The notes beneath the pieces were generated by a model that saw nothing but the letters and a program-made list of their open reading frames with translations, was not told the DNA's origin and searched no databases. The position numbers and the translations under genes are program-made. Positions 23,888 to 36,125 of a stretch of 64,000 nucleotides of DNA are shown in pieces (the first letter of the stretch is position 1; every line of letters starts with the position of its first letter). Where the stretch lies: positions 16,426,721 through 16,490,720 of the forward strand of contig NW_025062479.1 in NCBI RefSeq assembly GCF_000002995.4. The letters run 5' to 3'. The DNA comes from Brugia malayi (taxonomy: Eukaryota > Nematoda > Chromadorea > Rhabditida > Onchocercidae).

Positions 23888-26524
23888 GAAACGATAGAAA
23901 AGCCAACAACGATTGATGCCATAAAGAAATCTGTCACTTTAAGCACCCACCACAACACTACTGCATAAACAATTGCTGTCGCTTGCTTTTGTCATAATAC
24001 CTGCATTACTGATTAGGGTTGCTAGAGATAAATAGAATTCTCGCACAATAAGTACAACTACAAGGTCTCAAACAAAAGTTCCTGGATATTTGTTTGTGGC
24101 GTCATTTTTCCATTTATTCCTTGACGGTTATCAAAGGATCGGGATTCTTCGGTATTTTCATTAGCATCAAGTATGCTAATTTCCAAACTTCTGGAAATCG
24201 TTTAATTAAGCTACTTAAAGGATCCAAAGACTTTACTTTCAAGTTCAATTGGCATATTATTTTTTATGATAAAATGTTTAAGAGACAAAACCATTAATTA
24301 AGCAAGTAAAGAAACCTGTGAAATTATCCACCTAGCAAGTAGAAACGTGAATTATTTCCTATTAAATAACATGACGGAAATGAAATGACTCCGTGACACT
24401 TCTTGCACATACACAAGCGAAACTTAGGAATAAAAATTTACATATCATGCAGCAAAGCTAAAAGTATTAATTAGCCTACGTCTCTTCCAAGGCTTCATGT
24501 TGCTCTTGCAACTAGCAATATATGTACACGCCCAATAGAAACAAAGAGTTGTGTAAAGCACGTCACGGAAAAAGGTAAGAACACGCCCACACCCGTCTCA
24601 ACTCCTGCCGCTAACCGCCGAAATAAGCGGGTTATCAAATGTTTTCGCTTCAAAACCTTTCTCTCTCGGATGATGATTGCTACTTAAGCACAATGTTCAT
24701 ATCAATTCCAATGCTAAACGGGATTGCTAATCAGCTAATCTCACTCCCTCATAACTGTGCCGTGTAACGTAACTCCGAAATTAGTGTTATTTACACGTGC
24801 TATAACGCTGCAATAGTAGCCCTTCGTAGCGCATATGCGAAGCCACGCGACGTGTCGCGTTGCGGATGGCGCTGCGCATCTGTGGGTGTGATAGCCGAGA
24901 GTTGGTGTGACAAGGAGAGGAGATGAGTTTGACAAATGCATAATTGTGGTAGGTCTGACAGATGCATAAATTGACGTCCCTATAACACTGAATTGAATTT
25001 GCAGTGGTTTTAGCGTCCTGTGCAGTTAATTTTACCGAATTTCTGAAAATTCAATCAAGAAAAAAAATAGTCACAGTGATATACACAGCATGGCACCAGA
25101 AATCTCAGAATACAATGTGCTAGCATAAGCACCGGTGGATGCAAGAATGTGCTGGAATACTAGTTGTACTGTAAAAATTGGTTATGCCGAAGAAGTGTAG
25201 ATCAAAAGGGAATTGGAACTTAACTTTTCAATAGCATTATGCATTATGCAGTCGAGAAATACGGCACAAAGTCCCAAAGAAAATTTTGATTTTGGCAATG
25301 AAAATTATCGGCTTGAAATAGGGCAGACATAAAACGATAAGAATTTTTATCAAGCGATACGAAAGGATAAGAGTCACTCCTGAAAGTCAGGATCGCTTTA
25401 ATGACTGGCATCTCAAATCTCCCAGAAAAAAATGAAAGAAATGATACCATCCTCCTCAGGATAAATTTGATGAATGTATGAATCCTGAACACTTCGTTCT
25501 CCAAATGACATTTACATAAATTCTTTTCCGAATTACTGAATTAATTCCTTGAATAGATTTATAATTAAGAAATGAAAGGAGACGAAAAATTCCTTTATTT
25601 CCTTCTTTCGGCATTTAATTCATTAATCTGGAAGGTATACCAAATATACAATTCGCACAATGAATAAGACAGTGACACTGTAAAAAATGTTAGGAAGTGC
25701 TTCATTAATTCATAAAGTAAGAGATTCCTACAGTGAGAAATGAAAATGCTGGAGGAAATAGTTAGACATGTCAGTTGTCCAAAATATTGGAGGCATACGA
25801 ATTGTTTGCACTTTTAAGAAAGTGCGAGATTCCTATTATAAAGAATGAAATGTTGAAGATAACCAGATATGAAATTCGAAAAGGTTAAATAAAAACATGA
25901 GCTTGATTTTCTATTTTCTTTAATTTTCCAATTGTGAACCGCCGCATCACTCACTTTCACATTTCATCAAAAAGAAAAGTTGAAGCGTGAGATCAAATCA
26001 GAAATTATGGGTTCTGAATCCATTACCTTTCAGAAGTATCTGAGAAGACAAGAGATTGGAATAATTAAGAAATAAGATATTGGAAGTCAAATAATGCGAA
26101 ATTATGAGATCATGAAAATAAAACGCCACGTCTAAGAAATCAGTTAATTATTATTCTTATGCAAAGATATTCTCTTTGGCTCCTATTATAATAACGCTAG
26201 AGCGTCAGAATTAATTGCAATTTCTCCTTTTTGAATATACTGAGTTGAATTTTTCATAACCTGAAATGATATGAATTTCAAACTTGATATTTCGCATATA
26301 ACCAAATCTAACTGTATACCAAGGCAACCAGTAAATTATAATTAAAACAGTCAAGTCACATAAACTCAAGTAATTCTTGAAAAAGTCACCAGAAATAATT
26401 TAATAGAACTTAATCGCCATAATAATTCGTAAAGGATAATCAAATAAATTTTAACAGATTGAATACTTTACTTATAATTGTTACTTGTCATTCTTAAGTA
26501 AAGAATCTTCAATGCTTAGATACA
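23888..26524. other. Intergenic stretch with GC-rich island
   Basis: Lies upstream of the protease and downstream of malonyl-CoA decarboxylase, both on the minus strand. It should contain the protease promoter. An open minus-strand frame at 25244-25504 ends in a stop but has no family resemblance or clear acceptor, so I do not call it. Confidence 0.5.
24580..24960. promoter_or_regulatory. Locally GC- and CpG-rich island
   Basis: The segment is visibly richer in G, C and CpG than its surroundings (CGCATATGCG, CCACGCGACGTGTCGCG, CCGCTAACCGCCG). It lies about 0.7-1.1 kb upstream of the ubiquitin protease start. A promoter role is a guess from position and composition. Confidence 0.35.
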
Positions 26525-27814
26525 TCAAGTGCATATAATAACCTGATCTAATCGATACAGATAATTCACCATCACACCATAACTACTTTCCATTCCCTTT
26601 GTTGTTGTATCAGCTTTCCAATTTACAGCATAAATTTCTGCGCCATTTCGCAAATGAAAATTTTCTAAAATAAATGAAGAATATCTATAAAATCTGAAAA
26701 CCCAAACAGATTAAAATCTTAATTTAAATTAAACTGCTTCCATGAAATAAAACAGTTTGAATTTTTAATTACAAATATAAAAAGATAAATAATTGGAAAA
26801 GTGAAAGTAAAGCCTAGTCAGTCTCAAACATAGTAACAGTACGCTGACTGTGAAATCCATTCTTATGCAAGATAAAAAGGATTTCTAAGACAGATAAAAA
26901 GGTGTGACAGTCAATAAAACTAGTGAATTACTAACTTGAAAAAGATGAGTAATAAAGTGAAAAGAGAATAATTAACAAAAGTTAATTCGCATCTCACCAT
27001 TCACGAGTACATCAACGTAAAATAGTAGAAGGTTATTTATCAGTAATTACATCGCATCTAATTCTTCATAATAAAGGAACTAATACCATACATGCAGTAA
27101 TAGTAAACTACCAACCAACGGGATCAAAAGCACGTCCTGTAGCAGAATGTTTTGCTTCCAGCAAATACCGAACCGCTAAATGCATAATAATCTCGAAAAT
27201 TTTTTCATATCTGCAAATATATTTCAATATTTGGTGAAAAGGAATATTCTGGCATACCATATTAGGAGAGAGTTATTCAACTAATTCTCTCTATAAAGCA
27301 ACAAAATTTCATTTTTACCAAATTTAAGAAGCCTGTATTGGTTAATAACTCCATCAATATCATCTCTCAACTCAATAACAGAAAGATAAAAGATATGTAC
27401 CAAACCGAAAATTTTCCTATTCACCTATCTCGAGCTCGTATCTTCTACTTAAGACACTGCTTTCACTCCTTGCAAACAACACCACTGCGGTGACCAATCC
27501 TTCAAATTCTTTTTTTTTTTTTTCTAAACCACCATTATTCGAAAAGAAAATTAGCATACTTGCTAGCATTAACTCTGTTCAAATGATCCAAAAGAAACAA
27601 TCGTACGAGCTCGACTATTCTAATGTCGCCTTCAAAGAATTCATTTTCCTCACAAATTTCCAATAATCTTTCATCAATCACATCTACTGAAATATTTTGA
27701 AGATAAAAAATGAAAAATAATAACTAGTGGTGTCATTCCTATAGATCCAGTTAATCTCACATATTCATTTTTAAAAATTTTTTTAATGTTTTTTTTTTAA
27801 TTCAAAAACTTTTT

Positions 27815-27847
<33 letters not shown>

Positions 27848-30783
27848 TGCTCGCCACATGTCAGCGACATATTAAACGCTGTGGCGCTGAAGCGGGAATT
27901 TGATATCACATGCCTACCACCGTAGATCACATCCAGTAACATCCGATTTCATTGAAAAATCCAAACCGGTATGATTTGAAATCATCAAAACCTCGTGACC
28001 ATTCAGAGAAATACACGAGGTATCGCTAAATTAATTGATATGAAGAAGAAAGTCATTACTTTAACTTTCCCGATATATTAGGAATATTTGAAATTAATTA
28101 TTCTTGCAATACTATTGTTTTCAATCTCATGTTAAGACTTTTAACCTCACATTAAAGAAACGTTTTACCAGATGGTGCTGCACATTTAAGGGATCGTAAA
28201 AGCCAGCTACGAAAATACGGCATAGGTGATAAAGTTGCAAATACGCGTATGTGCGGGTTGGTGTTTGAAATCTCTGCAATTACCCGCTTTATCAACATAT
28301 TACCCAGATCGATACCACGCAAACCTGTAATTATTATAGCTGATTTGAACATGAATCGTGAATATTATTTATAATTAAAATACGACGGTGCTTTGAGATC
28401 CCAGATATATTTCTGAGATGAATAACAACATCCTCCCATCCCTTTTGAAAAGTCAATGTTACCATCACTACGGGACATGAAGCAATTGGCACAGCAGTTG
28501 TTAAATAAGTAGTCATTAATTGAAACATAGCCAAACCCACAAAACATCTGCCAGTATCTTACCATAAAAGTATAATGTTCAGTTTTAAAGATTAAAAAGA
28601 ATGCAAGAAATAGCAGGTAAAGATATTCTAATTAAAAAACTCATATTAAGTGTATTCTGAAAATGATATGAAGATAGCAAAACCTGCTTGTGTTGATGAT
28701 ATCGAATAAAAGATCGCTGTATCACTTACATTTTCATCCTCAAATATATCGGCGTCATTCATTATATCCTGAAAGTTGACAGAATTACAATTTTGTTATA
28801 GAATAAATAGATCTATAGAAAAATATATATTTGATTTCAATAAGTTATTTTAATGCGTGGCCATTTCTACCACCATCACTGTCAAATACGATATAAGAAA
28901 ACTATAAGGAAACAGTTTCATAATTTCCTTTAAATACTGCTAAGAAATTCATATGCGAATTCTGAAAGATACTGTCATCTGAATGTGGTCATATCCATCT
29001 TCACTGATCTTGAAGATTCCTCAAGAAACTTAACTAATAAACGACGAAACATGTAAAATGACAATTGTATTTAGCGAATTTAACTTAAAGACTATAATTT
29101 AGCAGAAAATCCGACTAACTTCAAGATTTTTGGCAATCTTTTTCATAAATGCGGCATAAACAACAACCAACGGTTCACGAGCCATTGCTTCATGCATAAA
29201 CACAAAGCAACGTCGATTAGGACCAAGGCGTCGTTTCATATCTATCAAACCGGTTATTGGATGCACAGCTTCATATTTCATAACCTAAGAGAAAGAAAAC
29301 TGATGAATAATTGTGTAGCTCACTGATTCTGGATAACCTAAAAATGTCGCGAAATTACATGTGTAGTTACATTTGAAAACCAAGAAATTAAATTTCAAAC
29401 CTTACTCAGAGAATAAAAATTTACAGATCTAACCACTCGTCAATAATAGTATGACAGAAATTTCTCTTAAATCCTGAAAATAAAAAATTACAAATGTAAT
29501 TAGACTAACTTTATCAAGAATGTCACCCGGTGATTCAATCGTCAGTTGTTGCAAACGCAAATTACTTTGACAAAACCAAAGCGTCAGTAATTCACGAAAA
29601 CAATTTTCGACCGGTCGTAACGCTGCACTATCAGTTCGCGTCAAATCCGAAGAACAGAGCATTCCCTGAAATTCAAAAGTGAAATAATCTCTAAACAAAG
29701 ATTCCAATTCCAATTCATATCATATTGTCCTTATGATAAAGATAACTTTCTTTTATTAGTAATCTAATTTCTACCTGTACAGAGAAATAAGATTTAACAA
29801 AATTTTTGTATTGAAAAGTGTAATGACTGTACACACCAAAAGATCAGCACGCATCGAACATATCCTTTCCACACCGCCTGTCATGTTGCCAATAGATTGG
29901 AAAAGTCGAAAATAATGTGGACGTGATGCTGAAGCAACATTCATAAATGCTTGTTCATTCTGAAAATGGATGAATTTTAATTAATTTAAAAGAAAAAAAA
30001 AAGAAATATTTATGTTCCAGAAATGTATATTCTCATAGCAACATACCTGTATATTGATTTTTACTAAATATTTCAGAATCCGTATCCCACTAATACAATA
30101 CCATTTATCTTTTAGCTTACAGTCATTTGACCATAAATTTTCCTTGATGCATTTGTATTCTAATGCTGAATTAATGAGAATGAACTGCAAACTTTATGGT
30201 AGAGTTCAATGGATCGTTTAAGTATTGCATGATCTACACCAAAATTCTGCGAAAGTTCAACCAAAATAGAACGTCGGTATAACATCGATGATGCAAAATA
30301 CTTTTCGACTAGCTGTTCTCCAGCATCCTGTAAAATAATGTAAATCTGTAAAGCAGAAGGCATTAGAGCCAAATTGTTAAAAATAATCAGTACTTCAATC
30401 GGAAGAAATGTGAATCTCTTTCGAGTTTTTACATATAGTCGTATTCCCCTAATAAATGTATCAAGCTAACTGATAAAGATGGAACAATATAGTTTCTAAA
30501 TTTCAGACTTATGAAATAACGTAGCTGTATAACATTCTTACCGGAGTTCTCCTGCCATGGGAATCTCTTCTTACAAAACAAAAGTACTTACACGCCATTG
30601 GTCGGATGATGAATAAGACGTAAGTTTGCTATATATATCTCTGACAGTCGTTGAATTAGCTTGATACCCTTTGGCTGTTACACGATAATGAGGACCGAAA
30701 GTAACTGCGAACAATTTTCTTGTAATAGCATTCCTCTGCCCTATCAGAAATAATAAATTAGGTGTAAATGATCGACTAAACAT
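26525..30783 (-). CDS. Malonyl-CoA decarboxylase
   Basis: Ten exons join in phase to 457 residues: 30592-30783, 30193-30327, 29837-29959, 29510-29665, 29120-29284, 28684-28768, 28169-28324, 27560-27686, 27116-27210 and 26525-26664. The enzyme converts malonyl-CoA to acetyl-CoA and so relieves inhibition of fatty-acid import into mitochondria. The start MFSRSFTPNL gives an Arg/Phe/Ser-rich presequence. Family landmarks are MRADLL, HPITGLIDMKRRLGPNRRC, IFYSISSTQAGLRGIDLG, LIKRV, LSPMPYF and ENFHLRNGA. The FYSIS serine and the FHLRNG histidine should be the catalytic pair known from the human enzyme. The C-terminus reads LDQVIICT, with no SKL-type peroxisome signal; a further 3' exon cannot be excluded. 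Human MLYCD is 493 residues. The sixth intron (28325-28683) carries an unexplained open segment. Confidence 0.9.
28345..28565 (-). other. Open, less AT-rich segment inside a malonyl-CoA decarboxylase intron
   Basis: The intron between exons 6 and 7 contains about 200 bases with two long overlapping open frames on the gene's own strand (28365-28565 and 28334-28540). Exons on either side join perfectly without it (STQA-G-LRGIDLG), and human malonyl-CoA decarboxylase has nothing there. One frame contains FSKGMGGCCYSS, the other FQKGWEDVVIHL. I do not recognise either. It could be an inserted pseudogene piece, a cassette exon or chance. Confidence 0.4.
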
Positions 30784-31859
30784 TACAAGCCTGAAATGAT
30801 ACATTTTAAATTACTCCGCTATCCGTCATAAAATAACTATATATTTGCGATTAATTCTGTTTTCATGCTAATTCGGACTGATAATAATTCAACGAAATCA
30901 ATCCTGATCATATTTATGGATAATCATTTATTATTTAGATGACACACGAGAAAACTATGAAATTTAAAGATGAAGTCGTAACGTCTTTTAGTGACCCTAA
31001 TTGTTTCCGTGATTATCTCCATCCTTATAATCACTCCAGCCGTAAAATACAGAGATTGGTGTGGAGAAACAATAATAGTCTTATTTTAAATTACTCATGC
31101 AGAAGCGCTGTCATTTGTTCAACAGTGCGATTGGATACATTTCGACTAAATATTAATCTGTGAAAAAATATATAATTAAAATAAGTGATCAAATTGAATA
31201 ACTTCAGTTAGGTAAGTGATAAATCTCGGACTTCAGTTACGGAAAGGCCAATTATTAAAGCAATTTTTTTATTAAGGAAAATAGAAGAATAATTAAAACG
31301 TGGCATCCTGTCTCTTGCGAATGTGAAGAGAACGTTTTAGACTTTCGTGCACAGTAACGATTAAGCTGATAAATCATTCCACGATTAAGCTCATAAAATC
31401 ATTCCATTTAGTAACATGTTAACTTTAATCAACATTCGAACATCATGTTCCACATTTCACATCACGCATAACGAAGAATGTATTAGTAATTGAATATTTA
31501 ATGAAAACATAAATCTAAGACATGAGTTGTACATGAGGATCTTTAGCAATGAGAAAAATACCCAACATAATAGCATAAGTTAGCCGGCAAAAGGCTCACA
31601 ATATTGACCGTCAAAACCCTAAATGAATACTACAACATAAAATTCATTATAAAGTAGGATCTACCTTTTTTTTTTTTTTTTCAAATAAGTAGATATCTCC
31701 AATATTTCCCTTAGGCTTTAAATCTCAAATTTCTTTCTGAGAAACTTTGGGTTCTTTTCATACATCAAAACATGAGTTTAAATTAAAAATTCGTCCTAAA
31801 ATCAACAAAATAAACATGAATAACAGTAAACACAAAACAAATTATAGAAATCCAAAAAT
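30784..31859. other. Intergenic stretch
   Basis: Separates EXOSC1 from malonyl-CoA decarboxylase on the minus strand. Near 31357-31405 there is a short imperfect tandem pair (ACGATTAAGCT then A-rich, ATCATTCC). No gene seen; the plus-strand frame at 30939-31163 lacks support. Confidence 0.5.
30791..30796 (-). promoter_or_regulatory. Probable spliced-leader acceptor of malonyl-CoA decarboxylase
   Basis: TTTCAG on the minus strand ends at 30791, and the ATG at 30783 follows seven bases later. The short leader and absence of an upstream exon fit trans-splicing. It also decides the start, excluding an in-frame ATG at 30804. Confidence 0.6.
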
Positions 31860-33541
31860 TCAATGATTCAGATCAGGTATATGCGCAACTTTTCGAGGTT
31901 CACGTGTACCTGATATAACTGATTTTATTTCACCAAAAGAACATGGTATCATTCGTTCACCCAAATCACCAATACCGCTCACAACACCCAATTCATCTTC
32001 TACGGTACTGAGTAAATATGAATGCTGATTATCACCGAAGCCAATAACACGTGCCAGGATGACATCACCGGGATGTATACATTGCTCTAGTTTTACCTGC
32101 AAAAATATATTAGGTCCTATTTAAGGAATCATCGAGATTACTACAGCAGATAGTTTTGTTTCTTCCTAATATTAATCGCTATTCGGTTTAATCCGCTCAT
32201 TATTTAAAGTTGTAATTAACCTGTATGCAACAATCTTTTCCTAGGTTATTTGGAAGTTTCTGAAAGTGTGAAAACAACAAAATATACATAAGTTCATCCA
32301 AAAATGAAAGCAATAGTATATCTATCATTGACATATATACATAAAGTTCAATAATTTAATTCAGCTGAAAAAAATCACTTTTTCTTTCTCGATAGGCATT
32401 ATATCTTCTTTCCTCAATACTCCATTAAATTCGTGAGATAAAACAGAACACTCCACGCAGTGTATCGTACACTTGGCAAACCTCTGACCAATATTTTGCA
32501 CCTAAAATAAGCTAACTACATCAATCTTGCCTATATCCAAATCAAAAACAAAAGCTTAGTATGCTAAATTGGTCTATATAGCGTTCTTTATCAACACTTT
32601 AAAGAGCTTAGTATCTTGAAAAATAATAGAAAAAAGAAATTATAAAAAAAAGCTTGATATAGAAAATGTTCAATCCGATAATACATTAAGGCAGGTTTTA
32701 TGTTCACTTAGAATTGTAAATTTTTAAATTTCTTTTGTTTCGTTTTTTCAGTTTTAGGATTTCTAGCTTTTTCGGCAACCACGTAGAGATGAGCATTAAG
32801 CAAAATAAACCTTTGCAGTTACAATACACCCCACGTATGGCATGACATGTCGTTTCTCTTTTTCCGATTCTCGTCGCACTTCCACTATTTTTGTTTCTTT
32901 GTCACGCTATAAATTAGACTGCAGGAATAAAAGTATTAGTACTTCAATTCCTGTTCTATTCAACATCTTCCAAACTCCCAACTTTAAAAAAAAAAAAAAA
33001 AAAAAAAAAAACAGGTAATAATAAATGAAAGCATTTGCGTTCCCCACATGTCTCCAAGTGACGAATTTCTCTCAAGTTGAAACTTTTTTCCCGAAAAGAA
33101 ACCCTTCCATCTGTCCTCACATAAATTCTGCAAAATGAAAAGTAAAGACACTCTACAAGATTTAGGATTTTCGAAGGTACTAAACCGTCTACAATTTCGA
33201 GAAATACATTTAAACCTGTCAAATAATACAAGCAGTGTGTTATCCTTTTTTCCATTCTTATCAGTGAAAGTGATAATTACCATTTAATTCTGAAGATGAA
33301 TAATCTATAATATAACTTATAATTTACATGAGATAGAAAAACTTACCTCGACAGTTGTATACATATGCATGGTACCAGCTAGTGATGCATAAATATGTCC
33401 GAACAATTCGTAGGTACCGATACCTGCCTTCAACTGTTCACTAATAGGAAAGAGCCGATCACCTGGTATCACATACTTGCTGCATCCTTCACCTCTGAAA
33501 AATGCATTGCTGCCGCTGCTGCTACTGTTGCTTGTATTCAT
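31860..33541 (-). CDS. exos-1: Exosome complex cap subunit Csl4 (EXOSC1)
   Basis: Four exons join in phase to 216 residues: 33347-33541, 32811-32906, 32379-32501 and 31860-32096. After a Ser/Asn-rich start the N-terminal domain reads YVIPGDRLFP and FGHIYASLAG, as in human YCIPGERL and HGYIFSSLAG. The S1-like domain has MPYVGCIVTAKVQNI, FNGVLRKEDI and HPGDVILARVIGFGD. The C-terminal part has SYLLSTVEDELGVV and EPRKVAHIP. Csl4 is one of three cap proteins of the RNA exosome, which degrades and trims RNA in nucleus and cytoplasm. Human EXOSC1 is 195 residues, so this copy is slightly longer at its N-terminus. The start lies in a plain context; no upstream exon was seen. The gene symbol follows C. 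elegans naming and is given by homology only. Confidence 0.92.
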
Positions 33542-33735
33542 CTGAAACGTTCATCCTATACATCTACGGACATATCAGAAATTGATTAGGGATTGGAAGA
33601 ACACGAAGTTGATTTAGAAAGATGCTGGAGATAATAAAGTGATGTTCAGTAATCCAATTTTGGATAACTGAAAAATTTTAGTATAAAAATTCATAACGAA
33701 ATTTGAAATGAATTTCAAAAGTATTGTGAATGGAG

Positions 33736-33777
33736 AAATTTGTACTAAAAAGCAAATTGGCTTTTTAGTACAAATTT
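33736..33777. repeat. Perfect 18-bp inverted repeat with 6-nt loop
   Basis: Arms 33736-33753 and 33760-33777 are exact reverse complements (AAATTTGTACTAAAAAGC against its complement), with AAATTG between them. It lies about 200 bp upstream of the EXOSC1 start. Confidence 0.9.
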
Positions 33778-34034
33778 TTCTTATATTTAATAAGGACATC
33801 AAAAGTTGACAAACTGAGAAGCATTATTTCACATTAAGGAAAATTGAAAATTTCACCGATTATATATGAAATGAAAAGTGAAAAGAAACAAATGTGTGTC
33901 GACGTTGTTAGATAAAAAAGTGAGAAACTGCCTGCAATTACACTGCATAATGGTAGCATAATTTATAAACAAAGAAAATAACAAAAAAAAGCGGTGACAA
34001 CTAATACGATTTCAAAACAAAGTATTCCCAGAGA

Positions 34035-34993
34035 TCAAAAAGATTCAGCCATGAAGAGTAGAGTCAAGAAGCAGATCACGAAATTCATGAACTGTTGGTT
34101 TGATTGGATCATGTTGCATTGGATTACTCCTTGGACTGCGGTCGGTGATGTTATTTTGGATTGAGGCCAAGAGGTGTTCGTTGATGGGGTCACGTGGGTC
34201 AGGTTATCTTGGGTGTGTAATTATATCTGACGTTGTAGAAATTAACGAAAGATAAAATCTTACTGTTGATATCTTTGAAAGGTGATGGGGATTGTATGGC
34301 TATACATATAAATGCAATCAGTATTTTTCAGTAACCAACAAAATATGTCGTCTACTTCCCTTCACCCAGTGTGATGATTCTAATTTGCAATTTTTGGAAT
34401 TAAGAAAATACTTTAATTGCAGTGCTTGCAGTTTTATGTCATATCATCACGAATTTCGCCATGGACGAATTGGATTGGTGGATGTGAAACAACATGAAAC
34501 AATATTACCCTTGAAAGTAAAGCTCATACTGGATTTCATATTTTTTAAAATTTTTAAAAATGGATAGTAAATTGAGTAAAAACAATTTCACTGAAATTAT
34601 TCCAGTTAATACTGCTTACCAAAATATAAATAGATCCTGCTTATTAATTCATGTTTTTGGCTATTTTCCTCCTCCAGATCATTTCTGGAAAATATGATTT
34701 TCTTCCGAATAAGATTTGATAACTTTTATAAAGATGAATTCTAGTATCTTCAAGATTTGTATATTCATAATCGCCTACTAACAAATGTTACCTGATTTCC
34801 TTATTCTTTCGCAGATGTTAATCTTATCACGTATCAGTGGATTATAGATTACAGTTGGATGTGATGCACTATCATTGCCACCGCCTCCACCGCCACCACC
34901 ACCTCTGCCATTATCAACGTTTTCAATTCTACCTGAACCTCCGCCGTTACAGCTAACAACAAATAATAATACACTTATAACAGGTGGTTTCAT
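34035..34993 (-). CDS. Possible small secreted Gly-rich protein
   Basis: Exon 34792-34993 starts MKPPVISVLLFVVSC, a plausible signal peptide, followed by a run of Gly (nine in a row) and the charged end CERIRKS before a GTAACA donor. A second exon at 34035-34207 joins in phase and would add NLT and NTSW glycosylation sites and a hydrophobic tail (FVICFLTLLFMAE) like a GPI-anchor signal. Its acceptor (CCCAAG) is weak, and another frame over the same bases is equally coding-like, so the 3' half is uncertain. I recognise no family. Treat this as a candidate only. Confidence 0.28.
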
Positions 34994-35221
34994 TCATAAT
35001 GCTTACACGGAAGTATATATTTCATTGCCTTAGTAGAGTCGGTTGTCTTTTCCAATTTTTTTATATACATTATTTAATTTATTTTGGACAAATGCGGTTA
35101 CTGGTTTAATTCGTTCGATTTTTAAAAGTCATTATTTGATTGATTTATCTTGGCTTTGCTAAATTGTTATATAATCATCTCCTAACTGCAAGGAAATACA
35201 TCACTATCGATATAGCGAAGG

Positions 35222-36121
35222 ATGGTATTTGGAAAAGTAGATAGAAAACAGTTCTACTTGTTAGTAGTCAAAAATTTTCCGAAGTGTGGAATCACTAGTG
35301 GATTGGATGACCAATATGCTATCAGTTTCTCTCAATATCCGGTGCTGGTTGTTGCATCGCATCATCCCATTTTGTCGAATCGACAAAAATAGATTTTAAT
35401 AGTTTTTGTAGGTTCTTACTGGCCGGGTACACAACAATTTTACGAGCCGGTAACTACTGCAATGAGTGAAAGTTAGTTTACTTTGTGATGTGTACCTTCA
35501 GATTTGTACTTTTTTATATTGAGCATCATATATTATTAGCATAAATAACTTTCATTCCATAGTAATTCCATAATTTACTTGATTTCCTTAACTTATTTGA
35601 CGTGATATTCTTATCATTTCATGCCCTATACTCATATTTACATCTCTTAGTTTAAGTAAAGAAGCAGGAAATTAAGTACTTTTTTGCTCATTTGAAACAA
35701 AGCTTTGTTAGCGAACGAAAAGTATGCTGTTCGTTACTCCTGTGTTGTGTCTTTATACATGTATGAATACCAGGTGAACCATTACACGCATCTAATGTGG
35801 GTGTGTTGCGCAATAATTTCATTAACCGAATAACACAAACACATTCCGAACCGCGAACTTATATTCGTTTAATTGATTCACCGCCACCACCACCTGAGGT
35901 AAAATTTTCCACTGCTTCTTCACTGTTCGATCTGAGCTAAATATCGTTTGTGTGGCAAAGTATCTTATAATTTCCATAGGAATTATATAACTTCTTGTCC
36001 AGAAAATTTCTTTTAATCTTTTAACCTCTATTTCTTTTAACCGCCATATTTTTAGTTTGGTATGCCAGTAAAGCAAATCGCTGAGACGTTGCAGATCACT
36101 AGCTTTAACACAGGTTTATAG
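35222..36121 (+). CDS. Unrecognised 96-residue protein, first gene of a probable two-gene operon
   Basis: Four exons fit in phase: 35222-35283, 35412-35449, 35774-35898 and 36056-36121. The last three have good acceptors and donors; the first donor (AA then GTGTGG) is weak. The product starts MVFGKVDRKQFYLL, continues LLAGYTTILRAGEPLHA and NNFINRITQTHSEPRTYIRL, has a proline run in DSPPPPPE and ends QITSFNTGL. There is no signal peptide and no clear membrane helix. I cannot assign a family. Its stop codon lies 39 nt before the spliced-leader acceptor of the downstream CCCH-finger gene, which suggests co-transcription and perhaps a related role in RNA metabolism, though that is only context. 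Confidence 0.45.
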
Positions 36122-36123
36122 GC

Positions 36124-36125
<2 letters not shown>

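Noticed and set aside
24741..24941. Minus-strand open frame in the GC-rich island
   Set aside because: Frames open easily in GC-rich sequence; there is no splice site, start context or family resemblance.
25244..25504. Minus-strand 86-codon open frame as a last exon of malonyl-CoA decarboxylase
   Set aside because: It has no resemblance to the family's C-terminus and no peroxisomal tripeptide, and the previous exon already ends in a stop.
32956..33283. Two long overlapping frames inside EXOSC1
   Set aside because: Exons 1 and 2 of EXOSC1 join in phase across this interval and match the human protein, so it is an intron with an A homopolymer.
35822..36076. Minus-strand 84-codon open frame
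   Set aside because: It is antisense to the exons of the small operon gene, whose plus-strand exons have proper junctions.
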